This document shows, piece after piece, positions 43,677 through 55,222 of a stretch of DNA of 64,000 bases (its first letter is position 1; each line of letters opens with the position of its first letter). The notes under the pieces were generated by a model, which saw nothing but the letters and a program-made list of their open reading frames with translations, was not told the DNA's origin and did no database searches. Origin of the DNA: Flaveria trinervia (lineage: Eukaryota > Streptophyta > Magnoliopsida > Asterales > Asteraceae); contig CM046444.1 in the NCBI GenBank assembly GCA_025506515.1, positions 76,131,533-76,195,532 on the forward strand, read 5' to 3'. Position numbers and translations under genes: made by a program.

Positions 43677-44489
43677 CGAAAGGATCGGGATCTAGTTTGA
43701 TCAATTAGATTTAGATTTGCAGCGGAATAGCATAAGAATTAGACGAAATTTAGTCAATAATAATATGAATATTCAATCAAACAGTGACGGTTATAGGAGA
43801 GAAATTTTTCTACAAAGAGAATGTTTTCATTCACGCGCACGCTTCAGCTTCAGGAATTAGGTCAACATTCCTTTTATAAAGGATGTGAAATCATCTGACG
43901 TCACTTGATAGTGACAGCTATCTGATTTAAACAAACAACTAAAGTAAACTACACTACTGAAGATGTCCACAACAACTGAGGACACCTTCACAAAAAGCTA
44001 AGTACAAGCTAACATTACAACTACTGACGTTATTACATCTGAAGTGTTAGAACTTCAGATGTTTTACATAATATAAACTACTCATTACAACTATTGAAAA
44101 GTAAACCATCACAAATACTGAAGAGAACTACTTCAGCTGTTGTGACAACTCTTGAGAACTTAGTCTTCAGACTTTGTCTTCAGCTGTTGTCTTAAGACTT
44201 TGTCTTCAGACTTTGTCTTCAGACTTTGTCTTCAGACTTTGTCTTCAGACTTTGTCTTCAGACTTTGTCTTCAGACTTTGTCTTCAGACTTTGTCTTCAG
44301 ACTTTGTCTTCAGCTGTTGTCTTCAGACTTTGTCTTCAGACTTTTTCTTCAGCAGTTGTCTTCAGACTTTGTCTTCAAACTTTATCTTCAAACTTTATCT
44401 TCAGCTGTTGTAGACCACTTCAGTTGTTTTCTTGTCTGTGGGACTTAAAGGTTTTTCTGATCTGGCTTATTGGTTCTTTTGGTCCAACA
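43677..44489 (-). repeat. T7: 5' LTR (right)
   Basis: It starts CGAAAGGATC (TG mutated to CG) and ends GGTCCAACA. The TATA region TTTTATAAA at 43872-43880 lies between ACATTCC and GGATGT, and TGACGTCA is at 43896-43903. It is 84 bp longer than the left LTR owing to the 13-bp repeats. Confidence 0.9.
44164..44412. repeat. 13-bp minisatellite CTTCAGACTTTGT in the T7 right LTR
   Basis: Around nine consecutive near-perfect units occur between about 44191 and 44307, with CTTCAGCTGTTGT variants on both sides. All forward frames stay open through it, giving three overlapping repetitive peptides that are not genes. Confidence 0.95.
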
Positions 44490-44890
44490 GAGGGCTTTGA
44501 TAGATCCCAGACATATAAATCATTATATCTTGAAGCTGACATTAAGACTTGGTCCTTAGGGATTACAGAATCCTTCTTCAACATATAACACTTCTTGTTG
44601 TCAAAGACTATCTTAAAGCCTTTGTCACAGATTTGGGATACAGAAAGTAAGTTATTTTGAAGTTTTTGAACATAGTTTACCTTATCAAACTTCACTTTCT
44701 GGTTTCCCACTTCTCCTTGAGCTGTGATGTAGCCTCCTTTATTTCCAGCAAACGAAATGTGTCCTCCTTTAATTTGTTTGACATTTGAAAGGAAAGACAA
44801 TTTCCCAATCATGTCCCTTGATACTCCGCTATCAACAATCCAAGTATTTGTAGAAGCACTATAGCGGACACCCTGCATATTGGAAGGAAA
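44490..44890 (-). pseudogene. T6: protease and GAG-pre-integrase start
   Basis: The minus strand from about 44878 reads NTWIVDSGVSRDMIGKLS. The catalytic DSG is kept, but the usual RHMTG is RDMIG. GHISFAGNKGGYITAQG, NNLLSVSQICDKGF and LYVWDLSKPS follow. It stops at the T7 insertion and continues at 20048. Confidence 0.85.
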
Positions 44891-46644
44891 TGATTAGTTT
44901 AGGTTAGGGACCCAAGCCTTAACTGGTTGGGTGACCCAGAGGCATCACACATCATAAATTCTACCCACTGTCCATTAGAGGGTGAGGGTAGGCCTATATT
45001 CTTATTGTTCTCAATATCAGACACTGAACTTAATTTTTCCTTCCATAAGCCAATTTTGTGTAAGGCCTGTTTGTGATAAACAGACGACTAGCTTATAGTT
45101 TGAACTTTATGTTCACTAATCCTTTTTGATGGAGTAATAGAGCTCCATTCCGATGAACTTCGTTTAGTGTCATGAAGTTCAAATTTCTTCCTTGGTGTCT
45201 AATATTAAGGAAAATGAGAAGCGATCTGTCCATACTTTCCACACTAATTGCATGATCTACTTTCTATACGTTAGTGGAATTGTTTCAATGGGTAAGTGTA
45301 TGACACATTTGTAACTTTACTCTGTTTGGGTTTTGCCACTTCTTGTTTAGATGTTTTAGCTTCTTTAAAGAAATTCATTGGTTGAAACTTTTTAACATCT
45401 TTAACCTTTTGTTTATTTGGACTAAGACATGGTGCACATGATTGGTTAACTTCTTTGGTCTTTTTGGGTTCAGAATTAGACATGTTTGAACCTGAATTTG
45501 TCTTAACCTATTCAAATTGTTCATCCAAATTAACAATAGACAACTTACATTTAGATTTAAAAGTGGCCTCCTTCTGTTAGTGACAGATTCCTCTGATTTA
45601 CTTGTGGAATGTGGATCACTACCTAGAGGAGTAGACACCACATGATCCTTGATAGGGTTGTTATTTACTGGTCCACATTTTGCATTCAACATTGTCTCAT
45701 GTGGTGGTGGAACCACTTTGTAACCCAACCCTCCCTATTATTTCATTCAAAGTGTTGTACTATATGAGAAGCACTTGTCCAACTGTGCAGTTTTTGTTTT
45801 AATGTGTTTACTTCGACTTCCAAAACTGTTTTTTCTTTCTTAGTTTCTTCTAGGGAGTTTCAATAGAACTTTATGTCATTTTTTTGGTTAAAAGAAACAA
45901 CTTCAGTTTCCCTTAGTTGTTTATTTATAAGCTTTATTTTCTCTTTGTAACTGTGCTCATTTTGTTTCAAAATTCGGTTAGCCTCTGTGAACATTTGCAA
46001 GTTATTTACTAAGCTATCATTGTGATCTAATAACCTATCAATTTTGAATATATGCTTTCTCTAAATTTATTACATTCAGTACAAGCATGATTCTCAAAAA
46101 GTTGGTCTATGGTACTTACATGAGAAGGTTTAGTTTAATCAGCCATCATCGCAGAGTTTGACTCTTCGGGTACTAGTGATTCTGAACATGTTGTTCTTCA
46201 ACCTTCTTCATTCTGGTGAGTGATCACAGTAGCAGTATCTTCATGATCTGACATTACTAGTTCAACTGCTATATCACCTTCACTTCCAGTGTGATGATCC
46301 AAAACCTCAACATTTGCAATGTTGGACCCACCCGGGGAAACAAAAGTAAAGGTCCAATCTTGACCTTCGTCATCATGTGCAGTCAGAGCTTTAGGATCTT
46401 TTCTTGATGATGCAGCTTCACTGGTGGGTTTGTCTTTACGGTTGAATGATGAGAAAGGATTACCGTTACCTATCTTCTTTTGCTTCACATATTCACGTTT
46501 GAAGTGCCCCTTTTCTCCACAGTTGAAACATGTAACTTTGGTTTTATCGAAGCCATAAGTAGTATCCTTAGTGGCTATCAAGTTTTGTCCAGTCTTCTTC
46601 ACAAACTTCTTGGCTCTACGGACAGCACTAGCCAATGCCCATAT
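44891..46644 (-). pseudogene. T6: gag 3' part with mutated zinc knuckle, cut by T9
   Basis: The stretch 46635-46198 carries ASAVRRAKKFVKKTG and the knuckle CFNCGEKGHFKREY, where the last Cys of CCHC is Tyr (TAT on the minus strand). An acidic Ser/Asp segment follows. Between 46197 and 44891 only Lys/Asn-rich pieces remain (for example 45728-45375 and 45483-45271). The N-terminal gag core is missing because T9 begins at 46645. Confidence 0.8.
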
Positions 46645-47572
46645 TGTTGGATCTTGTATGCCGAAGACACATACAAGATTGAGTGGTTAGTACGTTATGA
46701 TCCAAGTGGGGTCATACCCAATAAAAAGCTAAACAAACACCAATATATGTTTATTTGTTGATAAGATCATAGAAATAAATATTGACACCTATTTAGAAAA
46801 TTGGTTTTCTAGAACTTTGCTTTGTAAAAGAACAATGTTATATGGATAGTTTGTTCATGAGAATTTTATTTATTTCATTATTTAAGCTGGCCAAATAATG
46901 ACAAATAAAAGTTTGTTAATGTTATAAAATTAAAATAGGTTTTAATTTTATAAACTTATAACATTAAAAAGTGCTTTTTATAAGAATTACAAAATGGGGG
47001 GAAAACCCATTTTGTATTCATATTTTCGGCCGTCCTCTAAGGCATGAGTGGTCTTTTTGTCTTGGAGACTTGTGACTTATTCATTCTAGCACTCTTCCAA
47101 GAATACACACCTTCTCTCACACACACTTAAGCAAAGAAAAGCTCTCCACAAGGCTAGCATTTTTCGGATTTTCAGCTCAAAGAGGGCTGAAATTCTCGGT
47201 TTTGAAGGTCCCTTGGTGTAGTGCTTTGGTGTGAAGCTCCCTAACTAGCTAGGTGTTTGAAGAGCTTGTGGGTATTACAAGCTTGAGGTCTTCTCCTTTG
47301 AAGGCTACCAGCTCAAAAACATCATCCCCTTCATCTTAATACATCTTCAACACTTACACAAGAAATGTTGTTCCTTTATACACCCTATGGTTGTTGTTTT
47401 GTTTTGATAGCACATTATTTCACATATTTTTTGATCCTTGTTCTTGGGTTTTGTTTATGTTTGAAATGGTGAAAATTTTCAGATTACTAACCATATCTTT
47501 AAACCATATATCCGCTGCGTTTTCAAGTTTAAATGGTTAAACTTAGTGTTTTACATGTGACAAAACCCATCA
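46645..47572 (+). repeat. T9: 5' LTR
   Basis: It starts TGTTGGATC and ends CCCATCA, about 930 bp. It aligns in blocks with the T5 LTR but is well diverged from it. Confidence 0.88.
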
Positions 47573-47573
47573 A

Positions 47574-47587
47574 TGGCATCTAGAGCC
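47574..47587 (+). promoter_or_regulatory. T9 primer-binding site
   Basis: TGGCATCTAGAGCC lies one base after the LTR and is a tRNA-Met-type site. Confidence 0.85.
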
Positions 47588-49022
47588 AGTTATGTGGAAT
47601 ATGTGCTTCAAAAGGTATTGAAAAATTAGTTTTCATGGACTTTTTCAACCCATTAGGGGTTTCTTTGTTGTGGATGTATGAATCCCTTATATTTCAAGGT
47701 TTAATCATGAATGCTTTGGTTTAAACCTTGAAAGATTTACATCAAATGGTTGATTGTGTTGTTTAGACAAACCATAAAGTTTTAGTTTATGTTGGCTGAA
47801 ACTTTAGGGCTGAAATAAGGGTTTCATTGTTGTTCTTAGATGTTGAATATGTTTCTCATTTTGGTGCATAACATAGCCTTGGCCTTGTGTGGTTGGTTTT
47901 GGTAGATTGTAGTATGTCATGTTAGTTTTGATCCTTGTAAGGGTTGTAATTTGTGTTTTGTATCTTGGGTTGTAATTTATTTATTCATTTGGTTATGTAA
48001 TAAATAGATTAGGTGCATTTCTTTTATTAGAAAAATTGTATTAGGATATGATTTTGTTAAAAAAGATGCACAAGATGAAGAATCAAACATGGACACTAAT
48101 GACATGGACACTTAAAGCATTTGGATGTGGATTCAAGTAGGAGTTCATGGACACATTTGATGTCTCATCTTCACCCTTAGGAAAGACCTTCTGACAACAC
48201 TTGTGATGGCAAACAAGTGTGGTCAACTTAGTGGCTATGGTTTTGCACCCATGTTTGTATGTTTATGCTTGTTTGGATGTTTGTTGTTTGATTGTTTGGT
48301 TGATATTTGGATATGCATTACAAACTCATTAACAAACTTAACAAGCTAAAAATTTGATGGTTCTTTATCATTAAGTGATTAATAAAAGGTTATTAAAAGA
48401 ATTAATGGTTTTAATAAAATAGGTTTTATTAAAAGTGAACCAAAGGGTACCTTGTATTTGAAAGCAAGCAAATATAAGGTACATAGAGTTTTCTAAACTA
48501 AGATTATGAGAACTTTAAATTTCTTTTATAAACTAGTTTAACACCATCCTTTTGCACAACACTTGAGTCATTTGGAAACTCTTAATGGGATAAAGGTCAC
48601 ATAACCATTTTGAGGGAACTTGTGATTTGAGGTGGGGATACCATATTTGTGGGACAAACGTCACCTAACCATTATGTTGGAAAATTCATATGTGTGTGCA
48701 AGTTGTGTAACTTGATTTGCAAACCATGTTAAATGGATCACCTACAATATGGTTTACAAAGGTGTTGATGGGATAAATATGCCGACTATACATATGATGT
48801 TTAAAGTCGATCCCATACCCTAGAAGTTGCAAAGGGTTGCAATTGTCAAAACGTTGACTACCTTGTTAATTTAAATAATGAGATAATGGTCACCTAACCA
48901 CTATTTAAATGTAACGTTGGATTCTAGATTTTAATATTATATAAGACACTTCAAAGGGTTTTGATTATTAAAATATGAACAATATCTAAACTACTAAAAT
49001 TGAACTTTGTTATATTTCGTAG
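47588..49022 (+). other. T9 untranslated leader
   Basis: It is of the same length as the T5 leader and alignable with it. The three GGGATAAAGGTCACCTAACC-type motifs lie near 48587, 48651 and 48880, each with one to three changes. Confidence 0.85.
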
Positions 49023-49960
49023 ATGGCCACCAACAATAATGATAACAATAAAATCCCGACCGGTCACTCACTATCACTAAGAACCATTCTCCAAAAGGAG
49101 CGTCTACACCATAATAACTTTATTGATTGGTTTCAAACTTGAGATTGTTCTCAAGCAAGGGAAACGATCATACATATTAGACGATCTGATTCCCGATCAA
49201 CCTAGTGAGGATGTTGAGGAGGCGTATAATAATTGGGTGAAATACACTGAGGACTCGGTCGAAGTGTCTTGCCTTATGCTCGCTAGTATGACTCCAGATC
49301 TCCAAAAGGAGTATGAACATCATGGAGCGTACAACATGATAACCCAGTTGAAGGAAATGTTCTAACAACAAGCACGGGTTGAGTGCTTCGAAACGGTTCG
49401 AGCACTCCGTGCATGTCGTATGGACGACACCCAATCTGTTTCGTCTTATGTACATAAGATGAAATGCCACATTGACCGCCTCGAAAGGCTGAATTGTCCC
49501 ATCTTGAAAGAGTTGGCTACGGATTTGATTCTCAACTTTTTGTCAAAAAGGTTTGACATTTTGTCATGAATTATAACATGAACGGGTGGGACAAGAACAT
49601 AAGTGAGCTTCACTCTATGCTCAACCTGCCGAGGCAGCCATGGGTAAAAGGGTTTTACCCGTTCTCACCATCAATGAAGGTGGGAACAAGAAAAGGCCTC
49701 ACCACGCACCCAAGGCAAATGTTGCAAAGGGTAAAGGACACGTTAAGGGAAAAGGAAAGGGAGTGGTAAGAGTGCCACCACCAAAACCAGCGAAAAAGAA
49801 GCAAAAGGTTGCTTCAAATGACCCATGCTTTAAGTGTGGGGAGATTGGACATTGGGCAAGAAATGGCCCAGTCCATCTCAAAGAGTTGCAAGCAAAGAGG
49901 GATGCTGGGCAAACCTCTGGTACAATTTTCATGATCCATATTGGTCTAAATTTATATCCT
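49023..49960 (+). pseudogene. T9: gag, broken, zinc knuckle mutated
   Basis: ATG at 49023 gives MATNNNDNNK. A missing base near 49135 shifts the frame. The stretch 49123-49365 then reads YILDDLIPDQP and LMLASMTPDLQKEYEHHG and ends at TAA where T5 has Gln (EMF-stop-QQA). The knuckle near 49829 is CFKCGEIGHWARNG, with the final Cys changed to Gly. Confidence 0.85.
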
Positions 49961-50400
49961 CTAACCCATGGGTATTGGATACCGGATGTGGAACTCATAT
50001 TTGTAACTTATTGCAGTGGTTCAAAAGAAGTAAGGACTTCAAGAAAGGGGATGTGAGCCTCTACATGGGAATGGGGCAAAGGTTCATGTTGATGGCCGAG
50101 GGGACTACATCTTGAAGCTTCCAAATGATTTGTAAGTAATTTTGAACAATATTTTGTATGCTCATAGTTTGACTAGGAACATTATTTCTCTTGCCTAATT
50201 AAGACAATATGGTTATGTTTTTTCATTTATTAAGAATGAAATTCATGTTTCTTTAATGGCACGTTTTATTTTAAAGCTAATCCCATTAATGGTATTTATG
50301 AATTTGTTCGTGAAAACACATTATATGATAGCTCATTGTACCAAACCGCCACTAAGAAACTTAAATTGGATTTGAGTGACACCTATGTTTGGAGACCAAC
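49961..50400 (+). pseudogene. T9: protease start, broken
   Basis: WVLDTGCGTHICNLLQ lies near 49968. After breaks the reading goes through NGIYEFVRENTLYDSSLYQ and ends DLSDTYVW at 50399. The integrase zinc finger would come next but T10 sequence follows. Confidence 0.8.
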
Positions 50401-50404
50401 AAAC

Positions 50405-50420
50405 TCCTCCTGAACCAGTG
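50405..50420 (-). promoter_or_regulatory. T10 polypurine tract, mutated
   Basis: The minus strand reads GGTTCAGGAGGAGTTTG. The G run is interrupted by one A relative to the family GGTTCAGGGGGAGTT. Confidence 0.75.
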
Positions 50421-50620
50421 CAGCCAAAACCTCTAAACTTATTGAAGATGTCCCACTTATTATGGCAGAAATATTGGTCTTTTTGTCTTCTAGATCAGCT
50501 CAGAAGTGACCCTTGTAAGCACAGGCCTAGGAAGAAGTCTCAATGATCTGTTTGGCAAAGGATGAATGGTAACTATGTCTTGGGGAACTGGACACAGAGC
50601 TGCTTCCCCATCCATGAGAT
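50421..50620 (-). other. T10 3' untranslated stretch
   Basis: It aligns with 61185-61390 in T11 almost base for base. Confidence 0.75.
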
Positions 50621-53600
50621 CTACTTCCCAACTATGAGTCTGTATGACTCCTTTGTATAGGCCTCAAGGAAGGTTATTTGTTCCTCCATAGTATGCTCTT
50701 CTGCTCCTCCTTTAAAAAGTGATTCTGGCCCATAATACTCAAATAGGTTTTTGACCTGCTTCCCATTTTTGAGTTCCACAGTTGTTATTACTCTATAAGC
50801 AAATTCATCTGGGTGATTACCCTCTAAGAACAACTGGAGCTCATTCTTTCTGACTTCCTCAAGCCTCTTATATACTAACCCCTTTTTCACCATTTTATTC
50901 TCCAGCATCTTTTGTGGGGTCTGTTTAGCTTTGTAGGCTTTCTTGAAGTCATCTAGGATTTCCCAGGGTGATACTACAAAGACCAGTGAGATCACTTCAT
51001 CTACATTCTTCTTTACTTGGCCAATGTATCTCTATGGAATGTTTTTCTTTTGAATTCTATGAGACACCCTGGGATCAGGCCAAATCCTCACTCTCTCCTT
51101 TTGATATTGAAATGCATGTTTAAGAGTGTATAACCTGAGAGCATGCTTCTTCATGTTGATGATTGAAGACGTGGCAGCATATGCACTGTCAACTCTTCTC
51201 AACAGTGCCTCATCATGTTGTTTGTGAAGCTCTTATTTTTCTAAATTCACTTTCACAGTTTGTCTTTAAGACTCAGGATTAACTGTTGGAGGGTGACTTG
51301 TGGCCTTAGGCAACTATATAACAGTAGAGACTGGCAAGCTATCTTCATCTTCACCATTATCTTCTTCATCTTCTTCTAGCCTCAGTACCCTTCTCTTCCT
51401 CTTCTGGGGTACATCATCGGCTATTGGTTTTGAGGGTAAGGGAATTGGTTTGGTGTGTTGTGGTTGTGGTGGTTTTTGGGATAAAGGGATTGTTTTAGTG
51501 GGTTTGGTGTGGGAATTTTAACAGGCTGTTCTAGCATTTTGGATGTGAGTTCAGCTTTAGATTGCTTGACTAGTTCAGTCCTGCTCCCAGCACCAGCTTC
51601 ATATAAGGCTTCAATAACCAATCCTTTGGTATATACTTCAGTCGAACAGATCTTGGTGGTTATTGCCAAGATGATGTCCCTGGACCATACCTTGATCTCA
51701 ATCAATTATCTACCAAGATACTTAGCTATGAACCTGATCATGATTTCCAGCCTTTCCCTTTCTAACACATCATAACTTGCCCATCTAGCTTGGATTTCTT
51801 CAATCTCCAGTCTTCTGATTTCTGAGTCAAGTTTATCAGTGTCGTGACCTTGCCTAAACAACTGATCAATGATGTTATCCATTGATCGGCTGTGTTCGGC
51901 ATCAGCCTCCTTCTCCATTGTCTCCAAGTCAGTCTCCTTTTCATTCTTCCGTTTCTTGTATGTGACATGAAAGTCTTTAGTACTTTCAGTCACTTTCTCC
52001 ATGTCAGCTTCCTTCACCTTCTCCTTCTCAGTCTCTTTCCTATCTACAATCCTCTTTCTTTTTGCTTTCACTGACTGAATCTCCCCCTGTTTGGTTGCAT
52101 TGGTTGCAAGGGTTTGATTGTCAGAAAGCCTTTTGCTCACAACATCCTCTATCAAGGGTTGTATAACTGAGGGAAGCCTCTCATCAAGGGTTTTAAGCAC
52201 TATATCAGTGATAGTTGGTGTGAGGAGAGGTAAGGAATGTTGAAAGATAGCAGCTATTTGCTCAGGGGGGTTCTGTGCTTGACAAATAGTGCCAGAAGCA
52301 GAGGCAAGTGGCTGAGTATTTTTGGAGTGGCTCTATGTATGGGAGACCTTCAGAGGAAGGTGCCATCTGTGGGGTTTGAGGGATAGATGGTCTTTGATCC
52401 TGAGAAATTTCGGTAAGCAACACTTTGAGTCTGCTCACCTTATCCTCGAGGATGGTGTTTTGGGCTAAAACATCATAAAAGAAGCCCAGGTCATCATCAG
52501 TGTTTACTGAATCACCTGACCTCCTGATAGAATCAGGATGAACATGCTCTGAGTGTAGATCAGTAGTAGCATGTGCCCCTTGGTCATGGTACTAGGGACT
52601 TCTTGCCTCAGGACCATGTCCTACATCAGCAGTTGGCTCTGGTGAGGTCTTATGAATGTTACCAACTTCAGCCTGATCATATGCTGAAGCGGAGAAGTGG
52701 CAGCCTCACCTGAAGTTCCAATCTCCTTTTCTACACTCGGAGATGGAACATTGTAACCTTGTGTTGTGGGTTATCAGAAGCACTGTGGTCCTCCCCCTCA
52801 ATGGTTGAGGTATGCCCAGTTGTAATTGGTTTCTGGGAGGGGGGAGGAGTGCAACTGACTCAGCACTTGTGCAACAATAAGTGTAGGACTTGAGGGGCGG
52901 TTGCATATGGAGATTGGGTAGAAGCAAATTGCACCCGGGGTGAGTGGTGCGCTTCAATGGTAACCCTCTCAATTGAGATAGGTTCCAGCAATGTGGGATC
53001 CCCAATATTGGTTGCAACAGGACCCTGTTGAGAGGATACCTGTGCGGCTTTGGCAGGTTGAGTCTTTGACATAACTGGGGGGTTAAAACCAGTATGTGTG
53101 ACCTGTGTTTGTGGTACAGGTGCATCCTAAGGGGACTCATTTCCCTGAGTAGCCGTTTTTGGCTTTTTGGATTTGTGTTTGGTGGGGACTTTGGATTTGG
53201 AGGTGGTGGCTGTGGGTTCCAGCTGCGTGGATTTTCGCAGCTTGGCGACCTGTTTGAGTGATTGGTCTGAGTTGTGCCTGGAGTATACCTCAGGCAATAC
53301 AGCCATGGCAGGGACTCCAAGGCCAACAAGTCCCTCAGCTTTCAGCTGGTTCTCTATAATGGCCATGATGAACCGAGGATATATATCCATCGGTTAGCAA
53401 TAGGTTTTGAGGCCATATACTTAAGTTCAAGAAAAATTATTTCTGAATTATTTAAGTTTTGTTGCTCAAGGATAGAGAAGAATACCTGCTGCCACCTGGT
53501 CGACATTTGATCCCAAAAAGAAGTCTTAGGAGCTAAGCAAACATTCACCATATGAAAAATAAGGCGTTCTGCATCATAGAAATGCTTCTTTAGAATGGTA

Positions 53601-53968
53601 GAGGCGCTGAGGTTACCCTGGTATCCATGGTGGGCAAAGGATAGATCAGTGGTGCCCTTTGGATACCCAGCGGGGAAAGTGGCATCATCCAGTTGTAGGG
53701 TTTGGCGAAGGATTGCCAGAGTGATGAGCACCTGTCGGTTGTTGACGAACGGCTGGAGAGAGTCAGTGTTATTCACCCCAGTGATGAGGGTGACGTTCGT
53801 CCAGAACTGATGGAGGGATTCGGCATGAATGGTAGGATTTAGAAGGAAAACCGTTTTGTAGGGAGAAAGGACCATTAGATCAATGGCATTATCGAACTTT
53901 ATCCAGAATGGTGATTTGGTAAGGTAGGCAACACAGTTGTGTCATGGTTTAAGCTTCATGGTCGCCAT
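50621..53968 (-). pseudogene. T10: ORF3, broken at codon 9
   Basis: The start ATG at 53968 gives MATMKLKP, then a TGA where T7 and T8 have the Arg codon CGA/CGC of PRHNC. The body reads on in 53875-53354 (LLNPTIHAESLHQFW, LQLDDATFPAGYPKGTTDLSFAHHG, RLIFHMVNVCLAPKTSFWDQMS). Broken Pro/Gln-rich pieces follow (53329-52706). The charged helical part is at 52200-51706, with KAKRKRIVDRKETEKEK as a possible nuclear signal. The C-terminal domain is at 50995-50621 (EGNHPDEFAYRVITTVE, EYYGPESLFKGGAEE). The function is unknown. Confidence 0.75.
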
Positions 53969-54036
53969 TAATGTGATGGAAGATGTGGAGGTTTTGAATG
54001 TTAGGTTTGGAGATAATGAAGCACTATAAGATTAGG

Positions 54037-54044
54037 TATTTATA
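54037..54044 (-). promoter_or_regulatory. T10: TATA-like box before ORF3
   Basis: On the minus strand CCCTATAAATACCT lies about 69-76 bp before the ORF3 ATG at 53968, as in T7 and T8. Confidence 0.68.
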
Positions 54045-54650
54045 GGGTCAGGGTTAGAAAACAACTGAAAGGTCAGAGGTTGAAACAACTGAAGTCTTGG
54101 TTTTAGGCATCAGCAGTTATAGAACTACTGAAAACCATGGTTTTCGCTTCAGATGTTTGAAAACAACTGAAGACTTGGTTATAGTCATCAGTAGTTGTGA
54201 CACTACTGAAAACCTTGGTTTTGTCTTTAGGTGTTGTAAACAACTGATAACTTGGTTTTAGTCATCAGTATTGTAGAACTACTGAAGACATGGTTTTGTC
54301 ATCAGTTGTTGTAAACAGCTGAGGACTTGGTGTTAGTCATCAGTAGTTGTGAAACTACTGAGGACATGGTTTTGTCATCAGCTATTTAGGGTGAAACAGC
54401 AGTTGTAGAAACAACTGAAGAGAAAGTTCTCATCAGTAGTTTTTGTCAATTCTTAGGTTTTCAGCTGTTTCATACTATCCTGAACACTTACTCATCAGTC
54501 TTTTTGTTGTTTCCAGTTGTTTCATAGGACATCAGTACTTGATATGTTTTTACTGATATCATCAGTTGTTTTAACAAAATCAGTACTATATGTGATATGA
54601 TTACTAATGATCATCAGTACTTAGTTACTGAGATCATCAGTAGTTATCAC
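54045..54650 (-). promoter_or_regulatory. T10: non-coding region with fold-back array upstream of ORF3
   Basis: From about 54058 to 54400 some seven units of ~38-40 bp repeat. On the plus strand each reads A(A)CTACTGA(A/G)GACNTGGTTTT..TCATCAGTAGTTGT or variant. The array begins about 14 bp from the TATA box. The rest to 54650 has scattered TCAGTACTT words. Confidence 0.78.
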
Positions 54651-55222
54651 TTATTCTAGCTGCAGCATACCAAGCCTTAACACTAGGTTTTGGAAAGTTG
54701 AACTATCCAAAGGCTTAGTAAAAATATCTACAAGCTCATCAGCACTAGGCACAAACTTTGGATCAATAAGATCTTTTTCAAAACAGTCCATAATAAAATG
54801 ATGTCTGATCTCTATATGTTTGGTCCTAGAGTGCTGGACTGGATTTTTGACAATGCATAGAGCTGAAGCACTATCCATTAATAATGGAGTCTTAGTCTTT
54901 GTAATGCCATAATCCAAAAGTTGGTTCTGAAGTCAGAGTACCTGAGAAGTACAACTTGCAGCTGCAATGTACTCTGCTTCAGTAGTGGATGTAGCAACAG
55001 ATGTTTGTTTCTTACTCTGCCAAGAATAAAACAGTTGCCTAGGAATTGACATCCACTAGAAGTTGACTTTCTGGATAACTTACACCCTGCATGGTCACTG
55101 TCTGAAAAAGCAACTAATTTGCAAGAGTGTCCAGTGGAATACCATAAACCTAGAGATTGTGTACCTTGCAAATATCTAAAGATCCTCCTGACTGTAATCA
55201 AATGAGACTCTTTAGGAGCAGC
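54651..55222 (-). pseudogene. T10: RNase H, frameshifted
   Basis: The stretch 55201-54878 carries FRYLQGTQSLGLWYS and FSDSDHAGCK. After a shift 54917-54651 carries SASALCIVKNPVQHSRTKHIEIRHHFI, FVPSADELVDIFTKPLD and LGMLQLE-stop. The acidic SDSD is kept. Confidence 0.88.

Larger units (their letters stand above)
20049..44489 (-). mobile_element. T7: family-alpha copia element, minus strand, split by T8
   Basis: It has LTRs at 20049-20777 and 43677-44489, a PPT inside the left LTR and a primer site inside the right one. The inside reads gag, PR, IN, RT, RNase H and ORF3 on the minus strand. T8 (29458-41941) interrupts gag between two ATGAA copies. Without T8 the element is about 12 kb. The target duplication is GAGGC/GAGGG. 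The two LTRs differ in length (729 versus 813 bp), mostly by tandem repeat number. Confidence 0.9.
15491..46644 (-). mobile_element. T6: copia element, minus strand, split by T7
   Basis: It occupies ~15491-20048 (3' LTR, RNase H, RT, integrase) and 44490-46644 (protease, gag). T7 sits between GAGGC (20044-20048) and GAGGG (44490-44494), a 5-bp duplication with one difference. Across it the minus-strand reading runs from YVWDLSKPS into TTEHQVQC, so the two parts are one gene. The right end is cut by T9 at 46645. T6 itself cuts T5. Confidence 0.85.
46645..50400 (+). mobile_element. T9: family-beta (Angela-like) copia element, 5' part
   Basis: It is colinear with T5 (LTR, primer site, leader, gag, protease) and inserted in T6's gag. 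CATAT (46640-46644) is the probable left target duplication. It ends abruptly after DLSDTYVW, where T10 begins. The rest of pol and the 3' LTR are missing. Confidence 0.85.

Noticed and set aside
44174..44588. Three overlapping plus-strand open frames with repeated LSSDFVFRLCLQT peptides
   Set aside because: They are translations of the 13-bp minisatellite in the T7 LTR. A 13-bp unit cycles through all three frames, so all stay open. No start context or homology supports a protein.
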